DNA of 64,000 bases from Hepsetus odoe (lineage: Eukaryota > Chordata > Actinopteri > Characiformes > Hepsetidae), in NCBI GenBank assembly GCA_017165825.1, contig CM029370.1, positions 23,095,686 through 23,159,685 on the forward strand, in the 5' to 3' direction. Each line of letters opens with the position of its first letter. Positions within the stretch are counted from its first letter, which is position 1. The notes below the pieces were generated by a model. That model saw only the letters and a program-made list of their open reading frames with translations. It was not told where the DNA came from and searched no databases. This document shows, in pieces, positions 32,153 to 42,980 of the stretch. A program made the translations under genes and the position numbers.

Positions 32153-34804
32153 GGCTCATAATATATGCTATAAAAGCACCTCCAGTAAAACAAAAGACCT
32201 TTATGACATTAGTCTCTCTCCTATAATCCACCAGAGTTTTTACTCTGCACTTTAGCGCTTCTATTAAATTGCGAGCTGGACAGCCTTGCTACTGCCCAGT
32301 AAATCGATTGTGCCATTTCAGCAGTGTAGCTGTGTCATTAGAGCGAATGGCAGGCAGGCTGTAATGAGAGATATGTGTTTGTCATTGAGAGAACATGAAG
32401 GCTCTCGAAGACGGATATGAGGAGGACAGAATTGGAACGGACAATCACCAATGAAAGTGATTTGAAAGACAGTATGGCTTGTTCTATATAGTCTGAACAA
32501 TCACCCTGGGACATAACGTGAGTTTAGCTGTATAATACAGTAAGAGCCACAATCTATTCCTGTAATGAGGAAGAATACAGTCAAATGCAAAAAATATGGA
32601 AATGGTTGGGATATGGATTGTTGGCTTGCGATTTATCAGTCTTTTTGTGTATTCAACTGAATTTTATACTCACATCTATATAATTAAATTGATTTAAATG
32701 CAAATACTTCATGTACTTTGCACTGTTAGTGATATTACACATTATCTGCCGCTTGTCCCAAACGGGGTCGCGCTGGTGTCCAACCCAGCGCACACAGGGC
32801 GAGGACGGGGGACGCACCCTGGATAGGTTGCCAGCCCATCGCAGGGAGGAGCGGGACGGGAACGGCACCTTGCTCAAGGGTATCTCAGAGCAACCTATTG
32901 GGAAGGGGTTTGAACCCCTAATCCTCCGATCATGTGGCCGACACCCTAACCACTAGGCCACCACTGCCCGTTGATATTACACATGCTAAAGACAATTTTG
33001 CATATTTTAAGGAATAATGCAGAATATTTAGATTTTAGCAAGACAAACGCAGGCAGTTTGACTATTTCAAGAAATGATGCTTAAAACGATAAAACCTTAA
33101 CATAAAACAGATAAAAACATTCCCACAGGATTCAAAGACTAAAATACAAAAAATAACTAAATTAATTGTATAATATGTTTATCACTATTTCATAATATGT
33201 TTTTTTTTTTTTACTAGAATTGGTGTTATTTCAAGATGTGTGTAATGATATTACTAATGGTTTTTAATATTTTAAACTTTCTTTTGATGAGTTTGGACTC
33301 ATCTCTGTGCTGCTCTGACTTTTTTTTCTTAATGATTCTCAGTGTCATATGACATTTGGAGTCCACTGTGTCCTCTACTGCTGTGGGGGAGACAAGAAAC
33401 CAAAAGCTGCAGTAGAACGGTGGAAACAACTCCTGTGATACATTTATGTGCTTTTTGTGCATTAATGATACTTTTTATCTTTCCATAGGTGATAAAGTGC
33501 ATTGTGGAGGTGCTTGCGGATGTTCTCTCCAAACCACACTCCATCCCAGTGTCTCAGCAGTGCCTGCAAACTCTCAGGACTGGTAAATAAATGAAATACC
33601 TCTGCTGCAAATTCTTTGTGTGCGACATGTCCAAAAGTGAAACAAACATTGATGTTTCTTCTGAAACTGTTGGAACACCATTGTAAGAATTTGATTGCAT
33701 TCAGTTACAGGAGCCTTAATGAGCTTCGGTACTGATGTTGGACTATTAGTTCTGGATCACAAACGGTACTCCAACTCATCTTCAGTGAGTAGAACAGAGC
33801 TCTAACACTCCAGAGAACACTGCTTCATAGCTCAGTGCTGGAGGGGTTCCTAGCCCACCAGCCAAAGCTTAGCATTGTGCTTGGTGACCTTAGACTTATA
33901 TGCAGCAGCTCCAGAGAGTCCCATTCTATGGGTAATGCTTTTCTGTAGACATTATACAAGCTGTGTGTGCACAACTGAGCACTGGTGTCAGCATCTTTAA
34001 AATAGCTGATTTCACTTAGAAACAATTAGAAACAATGTCTGCATACTTTTGGACAGGTAATGTACATATGGTGTACTACTTAATGTTGAATCATTTTAAG
34101 GGTTTCAGTAGAGTTCTACATCGATAAAGAGGTTCTTGATGCAAGTTTTCTTATGGCATGTCTACATTAACCCTTCTTAACCTTTATTTTGAACGCAAGT
34201 GCAGATGATAGAAGCATATTTAATGAAGGCAATATACTCCTCAGAACAAAGCCTTGTATCTTTGCATTAACTTTCTATAAAAGCTAAGATTTTTTTCCCT
34301 TTCTTCTGTTTTGGAGATATGAGGCTTTGTTGTGGTCATTGATTGCACTTTTTCATATTCTTTTTCATTTCTGTGACCTTCCTAATGTAATCAATGATTG
34401 CTTATATTTCCACATGACCGCGCACTACTCTGAGTGTAAAATTAATGGCTTAAAGAAGTGAATGGCCTTACCACAAGAGCAATCACAATAGCATAATGCT
34501 GAATAGATCTGGCCAGCCCTGCTCGATTCAATTACAGAGCTAGGCCTGTCTTACCTTGACACTGAGTTAGAAAATCAATCACTGCATTAGCAGAATGTCT
34601 ACTGTTACAGAGACAGAGCTTACTGTGGAGAAATGAAACACCACGGAGAGGGAAGAAGGACGAGGCAGGGCCAAGAGAAAGTGAAGAGCTGTGATGGAAA
34701 GAAGAGTCTTTTTAGGAATGTGAGATGCCAAATTGGCACACTTTGTAGGTTAGCAAGAGCAAAAAAGCTTGCCTCTGCTTTAATTGAACAAAAATTCTCT
34801 CACA

Positions 34805-34836
<32 letters not shown>

Positions 34837-37800
34837 CCCCTCCCTCCTCTTTGTGATGGGGGTACAGTGATTAATTGCACAGCTCCAGGGCTGGCAGTAA
34901 ATTTCAGGGCAATTACCTTTAAGAAATCAAAGCAAAGTGCTGAAACCTGCAAAGAGCAGAATGGATGCGACAGTGTGAACTGATGTCCAAGAGCAGCGCA
35001 TGAACAATAGAAACACTGACTATATCACTCTAAAATCTGTATGTGTGTGTTCGCAGACGACAGGCTTGTAACTATACTGCGCCACCGCAACTTTCTCCAA
35101 GAACTGCAGGACATCGCTGTGGAAGGTAAAACGTTATTGCTGTCAGATCAAAATCAATCGTAGTTTCATCATTTAACAAACACCAGCTATCTTTCTGTAA
35201 TATCTTTTAATGCTCACCATGGTGCCATCACTTCTAGTCACAACAACTGCTGCTCCACAAGGACTAATTCTCACAGTCTTTTTTCAGTCATTTTTGAAAG
35301 TGTTTTATCACTAGCCTCCCCGAAAAAGCCTCTGTTTAATCAAATTTTTTTCAACGTAATTACTGTAATTCTCTTTGGAATCAGCCACAGGATTATTTTG
35401 AGTTCATTTTCTTTAAAGTGTTTCTTTTTCATGCTCTTGGGGAGTTTCTCTGCTATTGGTGCTTTTGGCAACAATCATTAGGGGTCTCCTCTGTGACAAT
35501 ATCTTTTTTTAAATAAATGTAATATAAATGCATTCAATCTAAAAATATGTTGTTCAAACAGTACATTGTCTTTGTTGTAGAATTAATTTAAGCCCTTTTT
35601 CCTTTCTCTCAGGAGCCAATGAGAGGACGGAGAAGCAAACGAAGGATGGTGCTGATTATGGAAGCAACCATCCTGAAAACTTAGAGGACACTGCAGGTGA
35701 AAATCTAAAAAGCATTTTATACTGGTTTATCATCTCTGGCCTTCCACTGAATCTAGTACTGCATTAAATAAACCTAATTCAAATATACATATACATAATT
35801 TGCATATGATTATAAGACATCATACTGTCTTGACATCATTTTTGACATATAACTGTCAATAATAATTTTTGACATATTGTTTTACTTTACACTGATAAGC
35901 TCTATCCAGTGATTAAGAACTAGGTTTAGTGCAGGAAATGTGTACTTTCTAATGTAATCTGAAGATTGGTTTTCTTTATTCAGTTTATTTATTGCAGATA
36001 TTGCATGGGTTACCATTTCCAATAGTGCTGTTTGTGATGCTATGTCAAGAAGCACCAACTATTCTCTTAAAAAGAGACACAGAAAGCAGCTCAGTCTGTA
36101 ACCTTGGTGTCCTTGTTCAAATGTCTTTTTCTGTTTTGTTTAGCTTCATCAAACCACACTTACATCAACACATACAAGCAACATTATGCTAAAGACTTGA
36201 TTCACAAGTCTTCCATACTCCTGTGTCTCTCCCAGCAGACGTCTCCTCTCCTCAAGGCTAAATGTAGCATAAACAGGGCTGTTGCTAGGCTTTTGGTCTT
36301 CAGCTTCACCATCACTCTGTTTCCAATGAACCACTTTGCAGAGAAAGGATGGAGCTTGACTTTGCAGTCTCACCATGAACTAAAAATATTTTGGGGAGGG
36401 TCAGATTTTTGCACGGATTGAGGTTTATCAAAAGCCAGAGGGTGTGTCACATAAGATTGTAGAAATGTTGATGTCCATAACAAATCTAAGAGTATCTTAC
36501 AGATTTGCGATGTTATACATTCTGAGTTTTTTTTTTTGTTTTTTTTTTTTATTGCTTAGCTTCGTTTATTCATTTTGTTCATTCCCACACTCCCTTCTAT
36601 GATTCCCTCTTCCTCTCACCATCTTTATTTATTTATTTTAAATGTAACTGTTATTTTGTAAGCCAACTAATATTTTGATTAGAAATAAATACATTTTAAA
36701 TGTATATATTCACATATTTAGGTCCCCTTGTCAAGAAACAATTTTCTTCATTCATGTCATTTATGTTAGTAATAAGAATCTGTGTGAATTAAACAATGGA
36801 AACATTTTTTCATGTTTTCATTATGAGTTATGAATTTTTTATTTTTTTCCTCTGAATTTATCATTTATACCAAGAGGCTTAATTCATCCATCCATTATCT
36901 GCCGCTTGTCCCAAACGGGGTCGCGCTGGTGTCCAACCCAGCGCACACAGGGCGAGGACGGGGGACGCACCCTGGACAGGTCGCCAGCCCATCACAGGGA
37001 GGAGCGGGACGGGGACGGCACCTTGCTCAAGGGTACCTCAGGGCAACCCACTGGGAAGGGGTTCGAACCCCCGATCCTCCGATCACGTGGCCGACACCCT
37101 ACCCACTAGGCCACCACTGCACCAAGAGGCTTAATTCGACCAAAAATTTATAATTTTATTTATACTTAAATATCACTTTAAGAATAATCATATTTTTATA
37201 AGAGAATTAAGTACTTTTTAACTAAACTTTTTAAATGAAGTAATTATTAATTACTATTACTATAACCTATAACGAGTTAACGAAGATTGTGGGTTCAAAC
37301 CCCTTACTGGTGGGTTGCCCTGAGACGGGCTGGTGACCTGTCCAGGGTGTGTCCCCATCCTTCGCCCTGTGTGAGCTGGGATGGACTCCAGCACCACCCC
37401 CAACCCCCCCAACCCCAACCCCCCGCGAACCTCATTAGGACAAGTGGCCCAAAAAATGACTGACTGACTGACTGACTGACATTAATAACAAATGATTTTA
37501 CAGAATACCAAATGCTCCCAAAAATAACAAAAACAAATAAATCCCTCTATAAAATAACATTTATCTTTCATTTCACATTTCAACATTGCGTTTTACTTTT
37601 GTAAATGGGAACCTTTTGCAATGACAATCGTGCAGTGAACTCATGTAGAGCTGACCTTTCCCTTACCTTTGTACCATTTCAGCAGATCGGTCAATGCTGG
37701 TTGCCATGGAGAGACCAGGAGAAAAAAAGAGAGCTGAAGAGGATCTCCATGATGAAGAGAGTGAAGAGAATGAGACACCAGAACATGAGCACGATGAAAC

Positions 37801-40800
37801 CTCCAGTCAGGAAAAGAGGAACAAGGAAGCGGAGGATTTAGACAACATGGATGAAGAGCAGGAACGCAAACAAGCTGAAAATGAGGATGAGGAGGAGAAA
37901 CGTTCTAGCTTAGAGGAGGAGGAAGGTAATGTAATTCAGCATAGACTTTTCCTAGTGGTAATTAAACTGAAATTTCTACATACTTCATGTCTCCATAATG
38001 ATAATTTAAAATCATCTTTTAAAAAAGAAAAGAATCTTCTATCAAAATGTGATGATTTTTCCTCATATCTAATTATATCATTTTCAGAATGCTTTTGGTC
38101 ACATGTAGATGGGGAACATATTAACCAATATCATATTTCACATGCTCCTCACCCTCATATACAATTTAATGAAAACTCTCAGCTAAAAAGTTGCTGATGG
38201 TGCTATGCTGTATACAGTTCTACAAATGGATTAACCACAACCTTACCGCCACCATGTCAGGATCATTGTTGTGCTGAAAGCAGCCAAATAATTTCTGAAC
38301 CTTGGTCATCCTATGATGGTTTTTCCACAAATGATTGATTGTAAACCTGCAAAATGAACTTTTATGCCAGGTGGTTGTGATCAAATGACCACGAAATGCA
38401 GATTCAAAGAAGGTGTGTCTAATAAACTGGTAACCACTTAGTGTAGAGATTGCAAAAGTACATTAAGATTGAAACCATTGACAGGAGTCTTCAGCAGCCC
38501 TCAGGGAGAAGCCTTGATTAAGCTTATAGTTGCAAGAAAGCTGACAGCAGTTCAAGTGTCTTTACCCTTTTACACCTTGGGGAATACATGAATAACATTG
38601 AGTGTGTTACACTGATTTATCTCCTTCACTATTAGATGAAGGTAAAATCAATAGCGACATAATCCCCATGCTCTAAAGGTCTGTGATTGGGTGTGTGTGC
38701 CTGAGAGAGATGGGGTCTGAGAAAGAGAGAGAAAAAACTCTGTATTTGTGAGATTGTATAAAGCAGAATCACAAGATACCATGCCTGAGGAAGGTAGGAG
38801 GATATCACATTTATGTGCTCATTGAAAAGAATGAGAAATAGTGATTTATTCTGCAGAAACAATAGGTGAACTGGAGCTTTTGCTGAGGTTTTGCTTTCAT
38901 TTTATTGCATACATCTAATAACTGATTATATAAAGGATTTATTTAATAAATTTAATAATGAAAGTGGCAATTTTAGCTCTTTGCTGGTAAGTACTCAGAA
39001 CAGGCATAGTTATAATTTCATGTAATACTTTTATGTGAGGTAGCTTTAAGGGACTTTAAGGGCTTTAATGTAAAAATGTGGACATCAAACCTCCATGATC
39101 TCTGTCCATTTATGCTTTTCCACAGTTACAAGGCTACTGAGATGCTAATCCAAAGAGAAGAGTATGTTACAATTCAGTATAAAATGGTTGACTCTTCAGC
39201 CTAATTTGGTCTAAAGAACTGGAAAGGGTGATTTTGATGGTGTGTCCATTGATGCAGGTAATTCTGTGAAGGGCTTGTGTCTAATTCATCTTTAGAGTGT
39301 GTTAAAGATCTACCAGCCAGCTGGCAGGAAGCAATCTCATTAAATGGAGTGCTGTCTCTGCTGATGCTGTTTAATAATACCAGGCCACTTTTTTAAAATA
39401 GACGTATGTGTAAAGAAAAGATAGAGGGGGAGAGATCGAAAAGAGAGTGAAAGATGGTGACATGGTAAAAACAAGAATTGAACTGAGATATGAATGCCTT
39501 TGTCCACTCGGCAGATGCAGCAGTGGGGGCAGGAGAGCATTATGAGGTGAAGAAGTCTGCAGAGGAGAGACAGAAAGAGTGGGAGAAGGAGGAGAAAAGG
39601 AGACAAAGTCCAAGGCTGAGGGAAGAGGAGAATGCCAAGGCTGGAGTGAAGCACTGGGGCAATGCCAGGCAGCTGGCCCACAGGAGAGCTGAGATGAGCG
39701 CTTATGACCAGCAAGATACACCACACCACTCGAAGGAAATGCCCGAGCAGGGGGAAGGAGCTGTATGGAAGAGCCCAGAGGAGCAGGAGCTCCAGATGAT
39801 GGCGAGAAGAGACCCAGAGGACAGGAGGGACGAGGAGGGAAGTGCCAGCAAGAAGACGGAGGTAACACATTCTACACTCCTGGGAGGGTTGCTAACGGTG
39901 GCACTGTGCTGATGTCAGCAGTCTCATATTCATCACTTGTTTTAATTAGTTGTTTATTAAGCAGCCCGGGCCTGAGCCCTGACATACATTATTTCATTCA
40001 AAAAGTTTGTAACTACCTATCTTTTCTTCTTAAATATTTATATTTAATTTGAAAACACTGTGCCCTTCATGTTCTGTGAACATTTCATAAAAAATGGACC
40101 AACATACATTTTTGAAACATCAGTGTTACATTTATAAATGTTAGAGAGACAAATGTACGTTACACAATCAGGTGTTAAAAGCTCATCATAAACAATCTTT
40201 TTAAAAAAATCTTTCAAACATTATAAAACATTATATTAAATACACTCATACCAAGTGGCATGTGCAGTGGGCCAACGGTATTTAGCTGGACAACATTTTT
40301 TGAAACCAGAAGACAATCTTTCAGATATAGGACATTCCCCCATCCTTGCACAATGTTTCTAGTTGAGAAATATTTGTCAAAAATTGCATTTGTGTGATTT
40401 GAATTGAATCACAGAGCAGATCATGCAGGCCACTTCCAAACACTGAAGGTTGATATTCATGTTTTAGAACACTGTCTTATTGTTTTATTTGTTTCTTCAC
40501 TGGCTGTGGGGCCTTGACTTCCAAAATGTGTTGATATTTAGTGGAATCCCTTCTTCCCTCTATCCCTTCAACTTTATCTCACCACCTCACATTCTTCACA
40601 GTGATGCATTTTCTTTGCTTATGTGATCAGTCTATGAGCCATTTTAATTTCCATTGGTTTGTCCTAAGATCTTGTCTACAGAAGTTCTTGCATTTGCAAA
40701 AAGAAAGTTTTTCAAAATCTCCTCTGGTCCTTCAGGTCCTTAGTCAGTTGCTTAGTGTCCATGGTCCTTTAATTTAAGCACAGCACCATTATAAGTTTGA

Positions 40801-40999
40801 AGAATCACATTATTTATTTAGCTCAAGAATTGTCTACGCCTAGAATTGTTTAAGTGGATTAAGCGCTAAAAGCTTGGAAAAAAAACTCACAATTAATCTT
40901 TCTCATCTCTTGTAGGATGCTGAATTTGAGGGGTTGGCCGCCATTGAGTCCGAGCTGGAGAATGTGGCTCAGAAACTACACGAGCTGCGCCGTGGCTGA
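29794..40999 (+). CDS. chga: Chromogranin A (complete, 8 exons)
   Basis: Chromogranin A is an acidic secretory-granule protein of neuroendocrine cells; it drives granule formation and is cut at dibasic sites into peptides. Exons: 29794-29839, 30182-30231, 33489-33582, 35057-35125, 35613-35696, 37686-37925, 39515-39861, 40916-40999 (stop TGA 40997-40999). All are GT-AG and join to 337 residues; the human gene also has eight exons. Residues 1-18 form the signal peptide, with cleavage likely before IPVSTTN. The N-terminal disulfide loop is Cys36-Cys57 (CIVEVLADVLSKP then IPVSQQC), followed by ILRHRNFLQELQDIAVEGA. The middle is extremely Glu-rich with dibasic sites (KKR, EKR, KRR, HRR, ARR). The C-terminus is conserved: EEGSASKKTE, then AEFEGLAAIESELENVAQKL, then HELRRG. 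The protein is shorter than human (457 aa). Introns 2 and 5 contain SINE insertions. Confidence 0.95.
31327..31568 (-). mobile_element. SINE family A copy 6, chga intron 2
   Basis: Plus-strand order: GTGAAAGTGAAAGTGACCAT, then ATGCAGCAGGGGGCAGGTAT, ending CTACTAGGCCACCGCTGCCC. Complete. Confidence 0.75.
31933..31957 (+). repeat. (TG)n/(TA)n microsatellite, chga intron 2
   Basis: Short TG repeats run into about 11 TA units. Confidence 0.85.
32080..32150 (+). repeat. (TG)n microsatellite, about 35 units, chga intron 2
   Basis: Uninterrupted TG array of about 71 bp ending GCGGGCTC. Confidence 0.95.
32743..32971 (-). mobile_element. SINE family B copy 2, chga intron 2, with 13-bp target duplication
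   Basis: The head (GGGCAGTGGTGGCCTAGTGG on the minus strand) is at the right end. The tail reads CAAGCGGCAGATAATG on the minus strand. Flanks TGATATTACACAT at 32730-32742 and 32972-32984 are identical. Confidence 0.85.
33624..34066. mobile_element. Inverted-repeat element, copy 3 (both ends present), chga intron 3
   Basis: It begins GACATGTCCAAAAGTGAAAC and ends TGCATACTTTTGGACAGGTA, so the two ends are inverted copies. The interior has CATTCAGTTACAGGAGCCTT and GGATCACAAACGGTACTCCA, typical of a widespread fish repeat with Tc1-like ends. Confidence 0.65.
34809..34836 (+). repeat. (CT)n microsatellite, chga intron 3
   Basis: About 13 CT units followed by a C-rich tract. Confidence 0.9.
36886..37120 (-). 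mobile_element. SINE family B copy 3, chga intron 5, with perfect 17-bp target duplication
   Basis: The flanks ACCAAGAGGCTTAATTC at 36869-36885 and 37121-37137 are identical. On the minus strand the element runs from a tRNA-like head (GGTGGCCTAGTGGGTAGGG, GGTTCGAACCCC) to the tail CAAGCGGCAGATAATGGATG and GAT. Confidence 0.9.
37270..37482 (+). mobile_element. SINE family B copy 4, head-truncated, chga intron 5
   Basis: It begins inside the head (GTGGGTTCAAACCCCTTACT), continues through the body with an expanded C-rich run, and ends in (TGAC)n at about 37458-37482. Confidence 0.7.
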
Positions 41000-41540
41000 C
41001 CTGAACCTGACCTTCCCTTCTTTCGCTTCCCTTCCCTTCCTTCCCTTCCCTTTCCTTCCTTATCTCGCACTCCCTTCTTTCTTCCATCAGGAGGCAGGTG
41101 TACTCTGTCTAGATGAAGCTTTCTCTCTCTAGTTCAGACACAGCAGTGCAGATACTTCTCACTTTGGCTTTCATCCGTTTGCCCCTTATCCTCTATAAAC
41201 CTAATGCTGCACAGTGTCACCTCTGGTGTAAAAAAAAAAAAAAAAAAAATGTAAAGACTTCTTCCAGTGGCTTTCTAAGCAGCACAGCTCCCCTCCTTCA
41301 GCTTTACACCAGTATCTTGCTTGCTTATTGGGCACCATGCAACTCCTGCAAACACTAGAAATCTAATATTGCTAAAATTAAGATGAAATTTATACTCAGA
41401 AAGGTACATATTCTTTTTTTGAAGACCTGCACCTGATTGCTCTTCATGCAATAATGTTTTTATCAAATATGTGGACTTAACTGTAAAAAAATGCAATGTG
41501 GGGTTTATTTAACAAAACCAATAAATATAAAAGAATTATC
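41000..41540 (+). other. chga 3' UTR
   Basis: Begins with a pyrimidine-rich (CCCTT)n-like stretch (41020-41070) and has an A run at 41230-41249. AATAAA at 41520-41525 is the most plausible poly(A) signal. Confidence 0.5.
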
Positions 41541-42980
41541 TGTAGTATGGAACTGTGCAAACAATCACTTATGTGCTATGTGTGAAGGGCTGGGTGTATG
41601 AATCTATGCAACTAGAGATTATTTGTATGACCTCAAAGTGAAAAACTGAAGGAGAACACAACCCAATACAGCAAGCTATAGCCATAACACTGGGGTAATT
41701 AAATTTTAGTATTTATTGTTTGAAATCCCTGTTTCATCATTTACAAAGAAAATGAAACGCTGATAGCGCATGTCTTTTCTTCCTGTCCTTGAAAATGTAC
41801 CAAAACAACATATACACAGATACATACAGTGTGTACAGTATGTACAATATAGCAACAGAGTTGAAAATAGGCACGGAGGAGTTCAACATACAAAATCACA
41901 AAACAATAATACAACACAGTGTAAAAATTGTCACTGAAAATGTATCATTGTGGTCCTATTTACACATTAAAAGCCCCAAAACGACTGAGATGGGCAGCGA
42001 GTTCTATTCCTTTCCACAGTGCTACAGCCATCGAACAGTGCATGGGATACATTCAAGGAATACATCACCTTTTCCCAACCTAATCAATATCTGCTGCATC
42101 TCTACTATGTGGTTCATTACCATTCCCTGTACTTTTACAAACTCAAAACATACTAGTAGTATCTGAAGCACCTGGCCACTGGTTTCTATCATAGGTGGAC
42201 AAATTTCTATCATAGATGGACTAAGTGGAGTCTTGTCTCTTATTAGTACAAGTAATTATTACTGACTGTATTCTATAAATATGGCGAATTGAGATTAGAT
42301 AAAAAATTGCTAGCGTATTCCTTTATGGTTATCATATGATTTAACCTCTTATTAAGCAGCCAACCATTGCTTTATTCACTATTTGTAATTCCGGAGTCCT
42401 TATATGAGGTATGTATAGAGCAAATGTTCTATATAGTACATTCAAAATACTCTCTGTATAGTGATGTGTCCTAGTTTGCACGACTGCATTGCACAAGTGA
42501 AGGAATTCTGGGAGTTGTAAGCATAAACAAAACTGCAAACCTCTTCCATTTAGCCAAAGAATTGTTTGGTACAGGAAAAGAAAGCAAGAAGTCTGTATGC
42601 TTCTTGTGCCTTTAAATTTGACCTGCCACCAAGATTGTATGGTTTTTGTAACTTAACAGTACATTTCAGGTTCCCTCACTTTCCTCTTAATTAGTGGCTT
42701 AAAAAATGTTTCCTATATGTCCTTAAGGCACCTTACCATTGAGGAAAAAACAAAAAACAGTGCAAGGTACATAAAAACAGACCAAACCAAATCATGTTTA
42801 TATATTAGATGCTAATTGATCCTTTTTAGCCTTTAGATAAAATCTTTGGTAATTATCTATGCACTACAGATCAAATACTGGCACAGAAAAGTATTCTTTG
42901 ACCACCACTTAGATTGGAGAAAGCTGTAATTGATTTGTTAGGGTCATTAAATAGGCTAATTTGCTGGATTGAGCGTAGGG
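41541..42980. other. Spacer between the converging 3' ends of chga and itpk1
   Basis: No exon homology seen. It must contain the itpk1 3' UTR on the minus strand. TTTATT on the plus strand at 42371-42376 (AATAAA on minus) is one possible poly(A) signal; the choice is weak. Confidence 0.4.

Noticed and set aside
39340..39870. Antisense open frame of 176 codons, and a second of 165 codons, opposite chga exon 7
   Set aside because: They are shadows of the Glu/Lys-rich coding strand (GAG/AAG codons read as Leu/Pro/Ser-rich). There is no homology and no splice logic.
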